A stretch of DNA of 59,709 bases from Haloferula sp. (GCA_007126655.1 SLAV01000178.1:1-59709), one strand, 5' to 3'. Shown: positions 39,128 to 47,702, counted from the stretch's first letter. The notes: generated by a model not told the origin, from the letters alone. Translations and numbers: made by a program.

Positions 39128-39339
39128 GACGTGGGCGGACCGGTGCTTTACGGCGCACCGCCGCCGGATAGCGGGAGCGGCCCGGACGGTCAACAAGACA
39201 ATCGCAAGTCGCGTTCAAGATGCCCGCCGGTTTCACACCGTCATCCCCGCCATCGAAACGGCCCCGGCGGGAAATTCGCCGCTGCTGAGCCCACTCTCGG
39301 GCCGGGTTTGGTCTCGGTCGTTTACACCGGAGGATCCGC

Positions 39340-39993
39340 GTGTTAATGAAATATTGTGAAATACGACCAACTCCTGCGGCCTCGAACATCCGAATCCACC
39401 CGCCGCCTGTGAAACCCGTTCCCATTGAAAACCTGATGCAGCATGCCGACGCGCTCTACCGGTTCGCCCTCTCGCGGGTCGGGGACCACCATGCCGCGGA
39501 GGATCTGGTACAGGATTGTCTCACGGCGGCGTGGCGGCGGATCGACTCGTTCGACGGCCGGTCGTCCCTCGGCACCTGGCTCACCGGCATCATGAAATTC
39601 AAGGTCATCGATCACTTTCGCAAATCCAAACGCACGCCCACCGATCAGGCCGCTCATGCCGACGACGAGGACGAACCCGGCCGGGATCCCGTGGACCGGC
39701 TGTTCAACTCCCAGGGGGCCTGGAAGGTCGATCCGAACCACGGACTGGAAATGCTCGCAACCTCGCCGGATGACTCGGCCTCCCGCAACGAGCTCATGGA
39801 GTGGGTGCGTTTCTGCATGGATGAACTACCGGACCGCCTCCGCACCCTGTTCACGCTGCGGGAGGTTGACGGCCTCGATGTTCCATCGGCCGCCTCCGCC
39901 GCCGGGGTCACCAAAGGCAGTGCCGCCGTGCTGCTCACCCGTTCCCGCCAGCGCCTTCGCCTTTGTCTCCAGGAACACGGAATCCGGTCATGA
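39340..39993 (+). CDS. ECF-type RNA polymerase sigma factor
   Basis: 217 aa from GTG 39340, which has a good ribosome site (GGAGG at 39330-39334 region) 6-7 nt upstream; ATG 39346 is the alternative. Region 2: ALYRFALSRVGDHHAAEDLV followed by QDCLTAAWRRI. Region 4: LPDRLRTLFTLREVDGLDVP and then AASAAGVTKGSAAVLLTRSR. A 45-residue insert lies between them, longer than usual. It directs RNA polymerase to a small regulon. The next gene, overlapping by ATGA, is a zinc-finger protein likely to be its anti-sigma factor. Confidence 0.9.
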   Translation: MLMKYCEIRPTPAASNIRIHPPPVKPVPIENLMQHADALYRFALSRVGDHHAAEDLVQDCLTAAWRRIDSFDGRSSLGTWLTGIMKFKVIDHFRKSKRTPTDQAAHADDEDEPGRDPVDRLFNSQGAWKVDPNHGLEMLATSPDDSASRNELMEWVRFCMDELPDRLRTLFTLREVDGLDVPSAASAAGVTKGSAAVLLTRSRQRLRLCLQEHGIRS

Positions 39994-40343
39994 ATCACGG
40001 CAAGCCTGTCCCGCCGCCGCCCGTCACCTACCGGATGATGCAGGCGGTGATGTGCCCCATCCTCAAGATGCTCGGCCTCTGCTGCCGCAGCGCCTTCCAC
40101 CTCTGCAACGAGCGAATGGATCGCGAACTCACCAGGGGCGAATCCATCCGGCTCCACATCCACCTCATGATGTGCGGCCTCTGCCGCCGCCTGCCCGGCC
40201 AGTTCGAGGCCATGCGCACCCTTGCCCGCGCCGCCTGCGAACACGAGCATGAACCCGATCCGGCCTACGGTTACGAATCCCTCTCCGAGGAGGCCAGGAC
40301 GCGCATCGCGAAACACTTGGAAAACCAAGCCCCCAAAACCTAA
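39990..40343 (+). CDS. zinc-finger anti-sigma-like protein
   Basis: 117 aa; its ATG overlaps the sigma-factor stop. The core CNERMDRELTRGESIRLHIH and then LMMCGLCRR has the H-x3-C-x2-C pattern of ZAS-type anti-sigma factors, preceded by a conserved Cys. No membrane helix is visible beyond a short hydrophobic stretch, so it would be a soluble, redox- or zinc-responsive regulator. The coupling with the sigma factor gives the main evidence for the role. A palindromic repeat (40416) and arsM follow. Confidence 0.78.
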   Translation: MNHGKPVPPPPVTYRMMQAVMCPILKMLGLCCRSAFHLCNERMDRELTRGESIRLHIHLMMCGLCRRLPGQFEAMRTLARAACEHEHEPDPAYGYESLSEEARTRIAKHLENQAPKT

Positions 40344-40415
40344 GCCGCCAAACCGGAAAATAACCCGGAAAAACAAGGAAGCCCCCCCCTCAAGCACCAG
40401 TCGGCCAACCGCCCG

Positions 40416-40457
40416 CCATTTCAATCCTTGTCCCGGCCGGGACAAGGATTGAAATGG
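40416..40457. repeat. 42-bp perfect palindrome, copy 1
   Basis: The two 21-nt halves are exact reverse complements, centred between 40436 and 40437. The inner half-site CAATCCTTGTCCCGG is shared with the copy at 51148. It lies 73 bp past the anti-sigma gene and 173 bp before arsM. As RNA it would form a long hairpin with a 4-nt loop; no T-run follows on either side. Confidence 0.9.
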
Positions 40458-40629
40458 GAGCACACCGTGCATCCTCCGCCAGCAGCCCGTTCGCCATGGA
40501 TGGCATCCATCCTGGAAATCCGAACCATCCGACCCACCCCAACCCGATTCCGGGACGATTTTTTCCACCGGTTGTTAAGACCGGCGGAAATCCGGCGACT
40601 CATGCGGGAAGACCCGTTCAATTTCATTC

Positions 40630-41802
40630 ATGACACCACCATCCGCCACCCCCGCCGAATCCGCCACCCGCGAGCGCTACGCCGCGGCCGCCGCCGAACC
40701 CGAAGCCGCGCTCTGCTGCCCGGTCGATTACGACCCGCAGTATCTCAAGGCCATCCCCTCCGAGGTCATCGAAAAGGACTACGGCTGCGGCGATCCCTCG
40801 AAATTTCTCCAGCCGGGGGAAACCGTGCTCGACCTCGGTTCCGGCACGGGGAAAATCTGCTTCATCGCCTCCCAGGTCGTCGGCCCCGGCGGCAAAGTCA
40901 TCGGCGTGGACATGACCGACGACATGCTCGGGGTCGCCCGCCGCAACGCGCCCGTCGTCGCGGAAAACATCGGCCACGCCAACGTCGAGTTCCGCAAGGG
41001 CCGCATTCAGGATCTCGCCCTGGACCTGGAAATTCTCGACCGGGAACTCCGCAAAAAACCCATCGCCGACGCCGACTCCTTCCTCGCCGCCGACGCACTC
41101 GCCGCCGAACTCCGCGTCAAGCACCCGCTCGTCGCCACCGACAGCATCGACGTTGTGGTTTCCAACTGCGTGCTCAATCTTGTGGAGACCCACCTCAAGC
41201 GCCAGCTCTTCGAGGAAATCTTCCGCGTGCTGAAAAAAGGCGGCCGCGCCGTGATTTCCGACATCGTTTCCGACGAGGAAATCCCTCCCCACCTTCAGGA
41301 CGATCCCCACCTCTGGAGCGGCTGCATCAGCGGAGCCTACACCGAGGAGGGATTTCTCAAAGCCTTCGAGGAGGCCGGTTTCCACGGCATCGAAATCCTC
41401 AAGCGCGACGACGACCCGTGGCAGACCGTCGAGGGCATCGAGTTCCGCTCCGTCACCATCCAGGCATGGAAGGGCAAACAGGGGCCGTGCTTCGAGCGCA
41501 ACCAGGCCGTCATCTACAAAGGCCCGTTCAAGAGGGTGCTCGACGACGACGGCCACGCCCTCGAACGTGGCAAGCGCCACGCCGTCTGCGACAAGACCTT
41601 CCATCTCTACCGCCGGCCACCCTACCGCGATCACTTCGCCTTCGTCGAACCGCTCGCCGGAATCCCGGCGGAGGACGCAAAGCCCTTCGATTGCTCCCGC
41701 CCCCGCGAGCGCCACCCGAAGGAAACCAAAGGCCACGACTACAACGCCACCACCGAAGCCGCCCGCTGCCGCACCGGCGGCGACGGTTCATCGTGCTGTT
41801 GA
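40630..41802 (+). CDS. arsM: arsenite S-adenosylmethionine methyltransferase
   Basis: 390 aa. SAM motif I VLDLGSGTGKICFIASQVV near residue 66 is preceded by CCPVDYDPQYLKAIPSEVIE (Cys29, Cys30) and DYGCGDPSKF (Cys53); VVSNCVLNL and LWSGCISGAYTEEGF follow. The spaced Cys fit As(III)-binding ArsM. A C-terminal GDGSSCC tail adds a Cys pair, as in many ArsM. The enzyme makes mono-, di- and trimethylarsenicals in the cytoplasm. It opens a run of genes whose content matches arsenosugar clusters. No ArsR-type repressor lies next to it; the ECF pair upstream or the TetR gene downstream may control it. Confidence 0.9.
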   Translation: MTPPSATPAESATRERYAAAAAEPEAALCCPVDYDPQYLKAIPSEVIEKDYGCGDPSKFLQPGETVLDLGSGTGKICFIASQVVGPGGKVIGVDMTDDMLGVARRNAPVVAENIGHANVEFRKGRIQDLALDLEILDRELRKKPIADADSFLAADALAAELRVKHPLVATDSIDVVVSNCVLNLVETHLKRQLFEEIFRVLKKGGRAVISDIVSDEEIPPHLQDDPHLWSGCISGAYTEEGFLKAFEEAGFHGIEILKRDDDPWQTVEGIEFRSVTIQAWKGKQGPCFERNQAVIYKGPFKRVLDDDGHALERGKRHAVCDKTFHLYRRPPYRDHFAFVEPLAGIPAEDAKPFDCSRPRERHPKETKGHDYNATTEAARCRTGGDGSSCC

Positions 41803-41819
41803 GTCCGGCCCGCACAACT

Positions 41820-41894
41820 TGGAAGCCGGTCTGGTGTAGCTCGCGCGAGTCCGGGGGGAACCCGCGCTGAATCGCAGATCCGGACCGGCTTCCA
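41820..41894. other. structured intergenic element with 12-bp inverted repeat
   Basis: TGGAAGCCGGTC (41820-41831) and GACCGGCTTCCA (41883-41894) are perfect reverse complements 51 nt apart. The GC-rich interior has further self-pairing: CTCGCGCGAG and TCCGG/CCGGA. It fills the gap between arsM and the redoxin gene. It could be a terminator for arsM, a leader structure of the redoxin/pst run, or a small mobile repeat. Confidence 0.55.
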
Positions 41895-41935
41895 CACTTT
41901 ATCCCAAAACCAACCAACCAACCACGAACCACCCC

Positions 41936-42538
41936 ATGAAACACATCCCGATCATCGCACTGCTCACGCTCGCCGTGTCCACTCCACCGCTTTTATCCGA
42001 AGAGGAACCGCCCGCCCACCTCGAAGCCGGCGACCCCACTCCCGAGGTCGTCCTGCGCGACGCCGACGGCGGGGAATACAACCTTCGCGAACACATCGCC
42101 GAACAACCCGCCGTCCTCATCTTCTACCGCGGCGGCTGGTGCCCTCTCTGCAACACCCACCTCATGGCGCTCGGCGGGATCAAGGAAAAGCTCGCGGAAA
42201 GCGGCCGGCAAATCCTCGCCATCAGCCCCGACCAGCCCGCGAAGATCAGGGAAACACCCGACCGGGAAAAACTCGGCTACACCCTGCTCTCCGATTCCGA
42301 CATGACCGCCGCCAAGTCCTTCGGGGTCTCCTTCCAGGTTCCCGGCGAGGAAGTCAGCCGCCTCAAAACCGAGTTCGACATCGACATCGAAGCCGCCTCC
42401 GGAAAAACCCACCACAAGCTGCCTCATCCCGCCGTCTTCGTCGTCGGCAAGGACGGTGTGATCCGCTTCGCCCACGTGAACCCGGATTACACAGACCGCC
42501 TCGATCCCGAAGCCATCCTCAAGGCCGCCAACGAATGA
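41936..42538 (+). CDS. secreted AhpC/TSA-family thiol redoxin
   Basis: 200 aa with a signal peptide (about residues 1-21). It has a thioredoxin fold: AVLIFYRGGWCPLCNTHLMA near residue 62 with a C-x-x-C site, ILAISPDQPAKIRE, and VFVVGKDGVIRFAHVNPDY near the end. Length and SPD motif match the AhpC/TSA peroxiredoxin-like group. It likely reduces peroxides or arsenicals in the periplasm; thiol reduction of arsenate or methylated arsenic is a plausible link to arsM. The stop overlaps the first possible pstS start (ATGA at 42535). Confidence 0.85.
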   Translation: MKHIPIIALLTLAVSTPPLLSEEEPPAHLEAGDPTPEVVLRDADGGEYNLREHIAEQPAVLIFYRGGWCPLCNTHLMALGGIKEKLAESGRQILAISPDQPAKIRETPDREKLGYTLLSDSDMTAAKSFGVSFQVPGEEVSRLKTEFDIDIEAASGKTHHKLPHPAVFVVGKDGVIRFAHVNPDYTDRLDPEAILKAANE

Positions 42539-42546
42539 TCCCGACC

Positions 42547-43380
42547 ATGAAATCCATCCCCGCCCTCGCAACCCTGCTCATCGCGGCAATCCCGTCGCTC
42601 TCCGTCGCGGAGACGCTCCGCGTGATCGGCTCCACCACGGTCAACCCGGTCGTCGCCGAAGCCGCCGAAGTCCTCCGCGAGGAAGCCGGGCTGACCATCC
42701 GGGTGGACACCGCCGGTGGCAGTTCTGGTGGCATCCACGCGCTTGGCGCGGGCCGCTCCGACATCGCCATGTCCTCGCGTCCGATCACCGAAGCCGACCG
42801 CGAAAGATACCCATCGGTCCGGTTCGATTCCCACCGGGCCGGTGAGGACGCTTTGGCGCTCATTGTTTCGCACGACGTCTGGCAGGGAGGGGTGAGGGCG
42901 ATCGACCGCGAACAGATGCAAGCCATCTACGAACGCAAAACCACCAACTGGAAATCCCTCGGCGGACCCGACCGCCGCATCGCCTTCTTCAACAAGGAAC
43001 CCGGTCGCGGCAGTTGGGAGGTGTTCGCCGACTGGCTCTACGGCAAAGCCGAAAACTCCCCGCCCGTCGCCCACCCGGAAGTCGGAGCCAACGAGGAAGC
43101 CCGCACCAAGGTCGCCGCCACCCGCGGGGCCGTATCCCAACTCTCCGCCTCGTGGGTCGATGGTGAAACCATTCACGCCCTCGCCATCACCGGCGACGAC
43201 GGCCAACCCGTCGAACCCACCCACGAACACATCACCGATGGCAGCTACCCGTTGAACCGCACCCTGTGGCTCATCACCGACGGACCTCCCCAAGGAGCCG
43301 CCAAGCGACTCATCGACTTCATCCAATCGCCACGCGGCCATGAGATCGTGAAAAAACACGGATACCTGCCACCCATGTAG
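42547..43380 (+). CDS. pstS: phosphate-type ABC transporter substrate-binding protein
   Basis: 277 aa from ATG 42547 (MKSIPALATLLIAAIPSLSV), with a signal peptide. ATG 42535 would add 4 residues. IGSTTVNPVVAEAAEVLRE and GGSSGGIHALGAGRSDIAMS carry the anion-binding loops of PstS; FFNKEPGRGSWEVFADWL and LTLWLITDG-like RTLWLITDGPPQGAAKRLID follow. It binds phosphate, or possibly arsenate, in the periplasm and feeds the PstC/PstA channel encoded next. The location inside an arsenic cluster makes oxyanion selectivity worth testing. Confidence 0.88.
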   Translation: MKSIPALATLLIAAIPSLSVAETLRVIGSTTVNPVVAEAAEVLREEAGLTIRVDTAGGSSGGIHALGAGRSDIAMSSRPITEADRERYPSVRFDSHRAGEDALALIVSHDVWQGGVRAIDREQMQAIYERKTTNWKSLGGPDRRIAFFNKEPGRGSWEVFADWLYGKAENSPPVAHPEVGANEEARTKVAATRGAVSQLSASWVDGETIHALAITGDDGQPVEPTHEHITDGSYPLNRTLWLITDGPPQGAAKRLIDFIQSPRGHEIVKKHGYLPPM

Positions 43381-43452
43381 GCGCTGCCGCGGAACCGCGA
43401 TGAACCACCAACCCAGCACCGCCCCTCATTCCCACCAACGGGCACCCGTGAA

Positions 43453-44382
43453 ATGCACGCTCTTCCCCACGGCCGTCTCACCTGGCAAAAACGCCGACCG
43501 CCCGATGCGGTCGTGTTCACCTGTCTCGCGGCGGCGGCTCTCTTTCTCGCCCTGCTCGGATTCACCCTGATCCTGTGGGTGCGCGAGGCCTGGCCCGCCA
43601 TCCGCGCCCACGGCGGGGAAATGCTCACCAGCGGCGAATGGTTTTACCGGCATCAACACTTCGGCGCACTCGCCATGATCTACGGCAGCGCGGTGGTTTC
43701 CCTGCTCGCCCTCCTCCTCGCCGCCCCCGTCGCCTTCGCCACCGCCATCTTCATTTCCGAATGGCTGCCACACACCTTGCGCCCATGGGCCAAGGCCGCC
43801 GTCGAATTCCTCGCCGCCATCCCCTCCGTCATCTACGGCCTGCTCGGCATCATGTTTCTGCGCACCTGGATGGCGGATTGGCTGGCACCGTTCGATCCGC
43901 TCAGCGGCGACATGCTGCTCACCGCCGCCGTTCTCCTCGCCGTGATGATCCTGCCCACCGTCACCACCTTTGCCGAAGATTCCCTTCGCGCGGTCCCCGC
44001 CGCCCAGCGACTCGCCGCCCGCGGCCTCGCCCTCAACCGCACCCAAACCATCCACCGCATCGTCCTCCCGCAGGCATGGCCCGGCATGATCGGTGCCGCC
44101 CTGCTCGGCCTTGGCCGCGGCCTCGGTGAAACCATCGCCGTCTTCCTGATCATTGGGCGCCTCGACAACCGCCTGCCCGAATCCCTCCTCGACCCCGCCC
44201 CCCTCATCGAACCCGGCCAGACACTTACCAGCAAACTCGGTGGCCCCGAAACCCATATCGCCATGGGCGATCCGCTCCACTGGGGAGCCATCCTCACCCT
44301 CGGCCTCATCCTACTCGTCCTCACCACCCTCTTCGTTTCCCTCGGGAATCTTCTGCTGCGCAAAAATCCAGCCCACCCATGA
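43453..44382 (+). CDS. pstC: phosphate-type ABC transporter permease PstC
   Basis: 309 aa with six membrane segments. The EAA loop region RLAARGLALNRTQTIHRIVL and GLGRGLGETIAVFLIIGRL, and AAIPSVIYGLLGIMFLRTWM, are typical of PstC. It pairs with PstA to form the inner-membrane channel. The stop overlaps the pstA ATG (44379), and pstS is 72 bp upstream, so the genes form one operon. Confidence 0.92.
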   Translation: MHALPHGRLTWQKRRPPDAVVFTCLAAAALFLALLGFTLILWVREAWPAIRAHGGEMLTSGEWFYRHQHFGALAMIYGSAVVSLLALLLAAPVAFATAIFISEWLPHTLRPWAKAAVEFLAAIPSVIYGLLGIMFLRTWMADWLAPFDPLSGDMLLTAAVLLAVMILPTVTTFAEDSLRAVPAAQRLAARGLALNRTQTIHRIVLPQAWPGMIGAALLGLGRGLGETIAVFLIIGRLDNRLPESLLDPAPLIEPGQTLTSKLGGPETHIAMGDPLHWGAILTLGLILLVLTTLFVSLGNLLLRKNPAHP

Positions 44383-45233
44383 AAAAAGCGCTCCAACTCC
44401 TCTCCGCACTTACCACCGGCTCAGCCGCCGCCGGGGTTCTGCTGCTGGCCGGTGCACTTGCCTTTGTGCTCATCACCCGTGGTTCCGCGGCCATTTCCCC
44501 CGCGTTTCTCACCCAGGAAACCCGCGAGGCCGGAGCCTCCGGCGGCATCCTCTGGCAGATCGCCGGCACCCTCATCCTTGTCGCCACCGCAGCACTCGTC
44601 GCACTGCCATTCGCCACCGCACTCGGCATTACCCGCGCCTGGTTGCTGCCGCCGCAAAGCCGGCCAGCCCGCGTCCTCGGCTTCATCCTTCAACTGCTCA
44701 ATGCCGTGCCCTCCATCCTGCTCGGCATCCTCGGCCTCATCCTTTTCACCGGCATGCTGGGCTGGGGGAAATCCTGGCTCGCCGGGGGTGTTCTGTTAGG
44801 CATCATGATCGTGCCCACAGCCGCCGTCATGCTCGCCAACCGCATCGAGAGCCTGCCTCGCGGCCAGCTCGATGCCGCCGCCGGACTCGGGCTGCGGCGC
44901 GGCCACATCATCCGCTCCATCATCCTTCCCCAAAGCGCCGCCGCCCTGCTCAGCGGCATGCTTCTCGGTCTCGCCCGCGCCGCCGGGGAAACCGCCCCCA
45001 TCCTCTTCGTCGCCGCCGTTTTTTCAGGAGCCACCATCCCCACCGGCATCCACGAACAACCCGTGCTCGCCCTGCCATACCACATCTTCGTGCTGGCCCA
45101 GGATTCCTTCCAGGAGGCCAGCCGCACCAACCTCTGGGGCGCCGCCCTCGTGCTCGTCACCCTCGTCTCCCTGCCCGCGCTCGCCGCCATCCCGATGCGC
45201 CACAAACTCCACAACGCCGCCGACCATGCCTGA
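44379..45233 (+). CDS. pstA: phosphate-type ABC transporter permease PstA
   Basis: 284 aa, ATG overlapping pstC. AVPSILLGILGLILFTGMLG, VGTAAVMLAN-like IVPTAAVMLANRIES, AAAGLGLRRGHIIRSIILPQ (EAA loop) and LARAAGETAPILFVAAVFSG mark PstA. Six membrane helices. The stop overlaps pstB by 8 bp. Confidence 0.92.
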   Translation: MKKALQLLSALTTGSAAAGVLLLAGALAFVLITRGSAAISPAFLTQETREAGASGGILWQIAGTLILVATAALVALPFATALGITRAWLLPPQSRPARVLGFILQLLNAVPSILLGILGLILFTGMLGWGKSWLAGGVLLGIMIVPTAAVMLANRIESLPRGQLDAAAGLGLRRGHIIRSIILPQSAAALLSGMLLGLARAAGETAPILFVAAVFSGATIPTGIHEQPVLALPYHIFVLAQDSFQEASRTNLWGAALVLVTLVSLPALAAIPMRHKLHNAADHA

Positions 45234-46077
45234 CCCCATCCTCGACATCCGCGACCTCACCATCACCGCCCGCCGCAGGCTGATTCTCGACCGGGTTTCC
45301 CTGCAAGCCCGCCGCGGCCAGGTGCTCGGCATCATCGGCCCCTCCGGCGTCGGCAAAAGCACCCTGCTGCGTGCCATCAACCGCATGCTCGAACTCCAGC
45401 CCGGCTACCGCGTGAAAGGCGAAATTCGTTTCCACGGCCACGACATCCACGACGCGGATGTGGATCCCGACACCCTGCGCCAACGCATCGGCATGATCTT
45501 CCAACAACCCGTCGTCTTCCCCACCACCATCGCCAAAAACGTCCTCTTCGGAGCCGCCCGACTCCGCCGCCTCGGAAAATCCGAACGCGCCGCACTGCTC
45601 GATTCCTCGCTCCGCGAAGCCGCCCTCTGGCATGAGGTCAAAGACCGCCTCCACGACTCCGCCCTGCGCCTCTCCATCGGCCAGCAACAGCGCCTCTGCC
45701 TCGCCCGCGCCCTCGCCCTCGATCCCGAAGTCATTCTCATGGACGAACCCACCAGCGCCCTCGATCCCAAGGCCACCGAAGCCATCGAAGAACGAATCCT
45801 CGCCATGAAAGCCACCCGCTGCGTCGTCCTCGTCACCCACAATCTCGACCAAGCCCGCCGTGTCACCGACTGGGTCGCCTGCCTCTGCGCCGACAATGGC
45901 CACGGCGAACTCCGTTTTTCCAGTTTCCCAAGGGACGGGCGCGCGTCCGCCATGCTTTCCGAAACATCCTGTTGGGCATCCTCAACGCCCTCGTCACTAC
46001 GCTTGTTTTCGTCGGTCTCTGGTGGACGGCGGCGGCTTGGGCGGATAGCCATTCTTTCGGCCTGCTCCGCTGGATGA
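45226..46077 (+). CDS. pstB: phosphate-type ABC transporter ATPase PstB, aberrant C-terminus
   Basis: 283 aa as it reads. Walker A GPSGVGKSTLLRAINRML near residue 36, Q-loop FQQPVVFPTTIAKNV, signature LSIGQQQRLCLARALALDPE and Walker B VILMDEPTSALDPKATEAIE, then LVTHNLDQARRVTDWVACLC are intact, so ATP hydrolysis is expected. After NGHGEL near 225 the sequence stops resembling PstB and reads through the desaturase gene in another frame for about 55 residues. The normal last 25-30 residues are missing. This looks like a deletion that joined pstB to the next gene. Confidence 0.85.
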   Translation: MPDPILDIRDLTITARRRLILDRVSLQARRGQVLGIIGPSGVGKSTLLRAINRMLELQPGYRVKGEIRFHGHDIHDADVDPDTLRQRIGMIFQQPVVFPTTIAKNVLFGAARLRRLGKSERAALLDSSLREAALWHEVKDRLHDSALRLSIGQQQRLCLARALALDPEVILMDEPTSALDPKATEAIEERILAMKATRCVVLVTHNLDQARRVTDWVACLCADNGHGELRFSSFPRDGRASAMLSETSCWASSTPSSLRLFSSVSGGRRRLGRIAILSACSAG

Positions 46078-46655
46078 CGCTTCCCGCATGGATTGAATGG
46101 CTCCTTGCCATCCTGCTTTTCGACGCTTGGACTTACTACTGGCATCGCATCAACCACCGCGTTCCCTTCCTCTGGCGCTTCCACCGCGTCCACCACTCGG
46201 ACCCGCACATGGACGTCACCACCGCGAACCGCTTCCACACCGGGGAAATCGTCATGTCCTCCATCCTGCGCATCCCGTTGATCATCCTGCTGGGTGCAAG
46301 CATCGAACAACTCGCCCTCTACGAACTGCTCATGTTCGCCGTGGTCCAGTTCCACCACGCCAACATCAGCGTTTCCGAAAGGTGGGATCGCGTGCTGCGC
46401 CTGTTCATCGTCACGCCCTACATGCACAAAGTCCACCACTCGCGCTGGCAGCCGGAAACCGATTCCAACTACTCCTCGCTTCTCTCCATCTGGGACCGTC
46501 TTTTCCGCAGCTTCCGCATCAACGAAAAGCCCGGCTCCCTCCGCCTCGGCCTCGACGAATTCGACAGTCCCGCCGATCAAACCATCCCCGGCATGCTCAA
46601 GACACCCGCCGTGAAAGTGAAACAACCGAAGGAGAAAAAAACTCACCATCCATGA
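45972..46655 (+). CDS. sterol desaturase/fatty acid hydroxylase-family membrane protein, 5' end disrupted
   Basis: 227 aa from TTG 45972; the next in-frame ATG is 46074. The His clusters for the di-iron site are present: YYWHRINHRVPFLWRFHRVH followed by HSDPHMD, VVQFHHANI and MHKVHHSRWQPETDSNYSS. The same frame upstream of 45972 still reads FFQFPKGRARVRHAFRNILL, which fits the family, but it has no ATG and runs into pstB DNA in a different frame. The native N-terminus is therefore probably lost. Members hydroxylate or desaturate lipids in the membrane. Confidence 0.8.
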   Translation: MGILNALVTTLVFVGLWWTAAAWADSHSFGLLRWMTLPAWIEWLLAILLFDAWTYYWHRINHRVPFLWRFHRVHHSDPHMDVTTANRFHTGEIVMSSILRIPLIILLGASIEQLALYELLMFAVVQFHHANISVSERWDRVLRLFIVTPYMHKVHHSRWQPETDSNYSSLLSIWDRLFRSFRINEKPGSLRLGLDEFDSPADQTIPGMLKTPAVKVKQPKEKKTHHP

Positions 46656-46670
46656 ATGCTCCCACAGAAA

Positions 46671-46740
46671 GCACAAATTTCACAAATTGAATGAAACCCA
46701 CATCTCACAATTTGTGCCCTTTGTGCCTCTTGTGGCAAAA
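46671..46740. repeat. short AT-rich repeat block (TTGTGCC-type) before mtnP
   Basis: An island of low GC in a GC-rich neighbourhood. On the plus strand three roughly 9-nt units run in series (TTTGTGCCC, TTTGTGCCT, CTTGTGGCA; 46710-46737). A reverse-oriented pair CACAAATTTCACAAATT (46672-46688) lies just upstream, so GCACAAATT and AATTTGTGC can pair. It may be a dispersed intergenic element or an operator; one copy seen in this window. Confidence 0.55.
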
Positions 46741-46757
46741 TCCTCCAGCCAACACCC

Positions 46758-47654
46758 ATGACATCCCCATCCGAAAAAACCGAACCCGCCATCGCCTTCA
46801 TCGGCGGCAGCGGCCTCTATCAGATCGACCCGCTTGAAGACCCGGTCGCCCACGAAATCACAACCCCCTTCGGCGATCCCTCCGGCCCCGTCGTCGAAGG
46901 CCGGCTTGGCGGTCGCCGCGTCTGCTTTCTCCCGCGCCACGGCCACGGCCACCGCCTGCTCGCCCACGAAATCAACCACCGCGCCAACATCTGGGCGCTG
47001 CGCTCGCTCGGCGTCCGCTGGGCCGTCTCCATCACCGCCGTCGGCAGTCTCCGCGAGCGATACGCCCCGCGCCACGCCGTTGTCCCACACCAACTCGTGG
47101 ACCGCACCGGCCGCGCCCATGAATTCACGTTCTTCGGCCACGGCATCGCCGCCCACATCGGCTTCGCCGACCCCTACTGCCAGCCGCTCCGCGAAATCCT
47201 GCTTGAGAAATCCGCCGCCGCCGGAGCCACCGTCCACGACGGCGGCATCTACACCTGCATGAACGGCCCGGCCTTCTCAACCCGCGCCGAGGCGAAAATG
47301 CACCGCGACCTCGGCTTCGACCTCATCGGCATGACCAACGCCCCCGAGGCCCGCCTCTGCCGCGAGGCCGAGATCGCCATGGCCACGCTCGCCTTCGTCA
47401 CCGACTACGATTGCTGGAACCACCACGAGGCCGCCGTCGATGTCGCCGGCGTCATCGAAAACCTCATGGCCAACGCCGGCCTCGCCAAATCCCTCATCCC
47501 CGCCATCACCTCCGCCATCCCGGACACCCCCGGCTGGCCCGAACACCACGCCCTCGACACCGCCATCCTCACCCCGCGCGAGCACTGGCCCGCCGGGCGC
47601 GTCACCGATTTGGAACCGCTTCTCCGTCGATTGGCATCCGGCTCATCCGCTTGA
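46758..47654 (+). CDS. mtnP: S-methyl-5'-thioadenosine phosphorylase-type nucleoside phosphorylase
   Basis: 298 aa. AFIGGSGLYQI near residue 13, FLPRHGHGHRLLAHEINHRA and then NIWALR, SLRERYAPRHAVVPHQLVDR, YTCMNGPAFSTRAEAKM and GMTNAPEARLCREAEIAMAT are the PNP/MTAP type 2 blocks. It cleaves the N-glycosidic bond of 5'-modified adenosines by phosphorolysis. In an arsenosugar cluster the likely substrate is 5'-deoxy-5'-dimethylarsinoyl-adenosine, with adenine as leaving group; MTA is the standard substrate elsewhere. Confidence 0.9.
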   Translation: MTSPSEKTEPAIAFIGGSGLYQIDPLEDPVAHEITTPFGDPSGPVVEGRLGGRRVCFLPRHGHGHRLLAHEINHRANIWALRSLGVRWAVSITAVGSLRERYAPRHAVVPHQLVDRTGRAHEFTFFGHGIAAHIGFADPYCQPLREILLEKSAAAGATVHDGGIYTCMNGPAFSTRAEAKMHRDLGFDLIGMTNAPEARLCREAEIAMATLAFVTDYDCWNHHEAAVDVAGVIENLMANAGLAKSLIPAITSAIPDTPGWPEHHALDTAILTPREHWPAGRVTDLEPLLRRLASGSSA

Positions 47655-47702
47655 TGCTCCCGCCCTCTCCCGGCAACGGGAAAGCGCGGAACACCGCCAT
47701 TG

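Noticed and set aside
40416-40457. Possible CRISPR repeat
   Set aside because: Only two copies 10.7 kb apart, each a perfect palindrome, with no spacers or cas genes.
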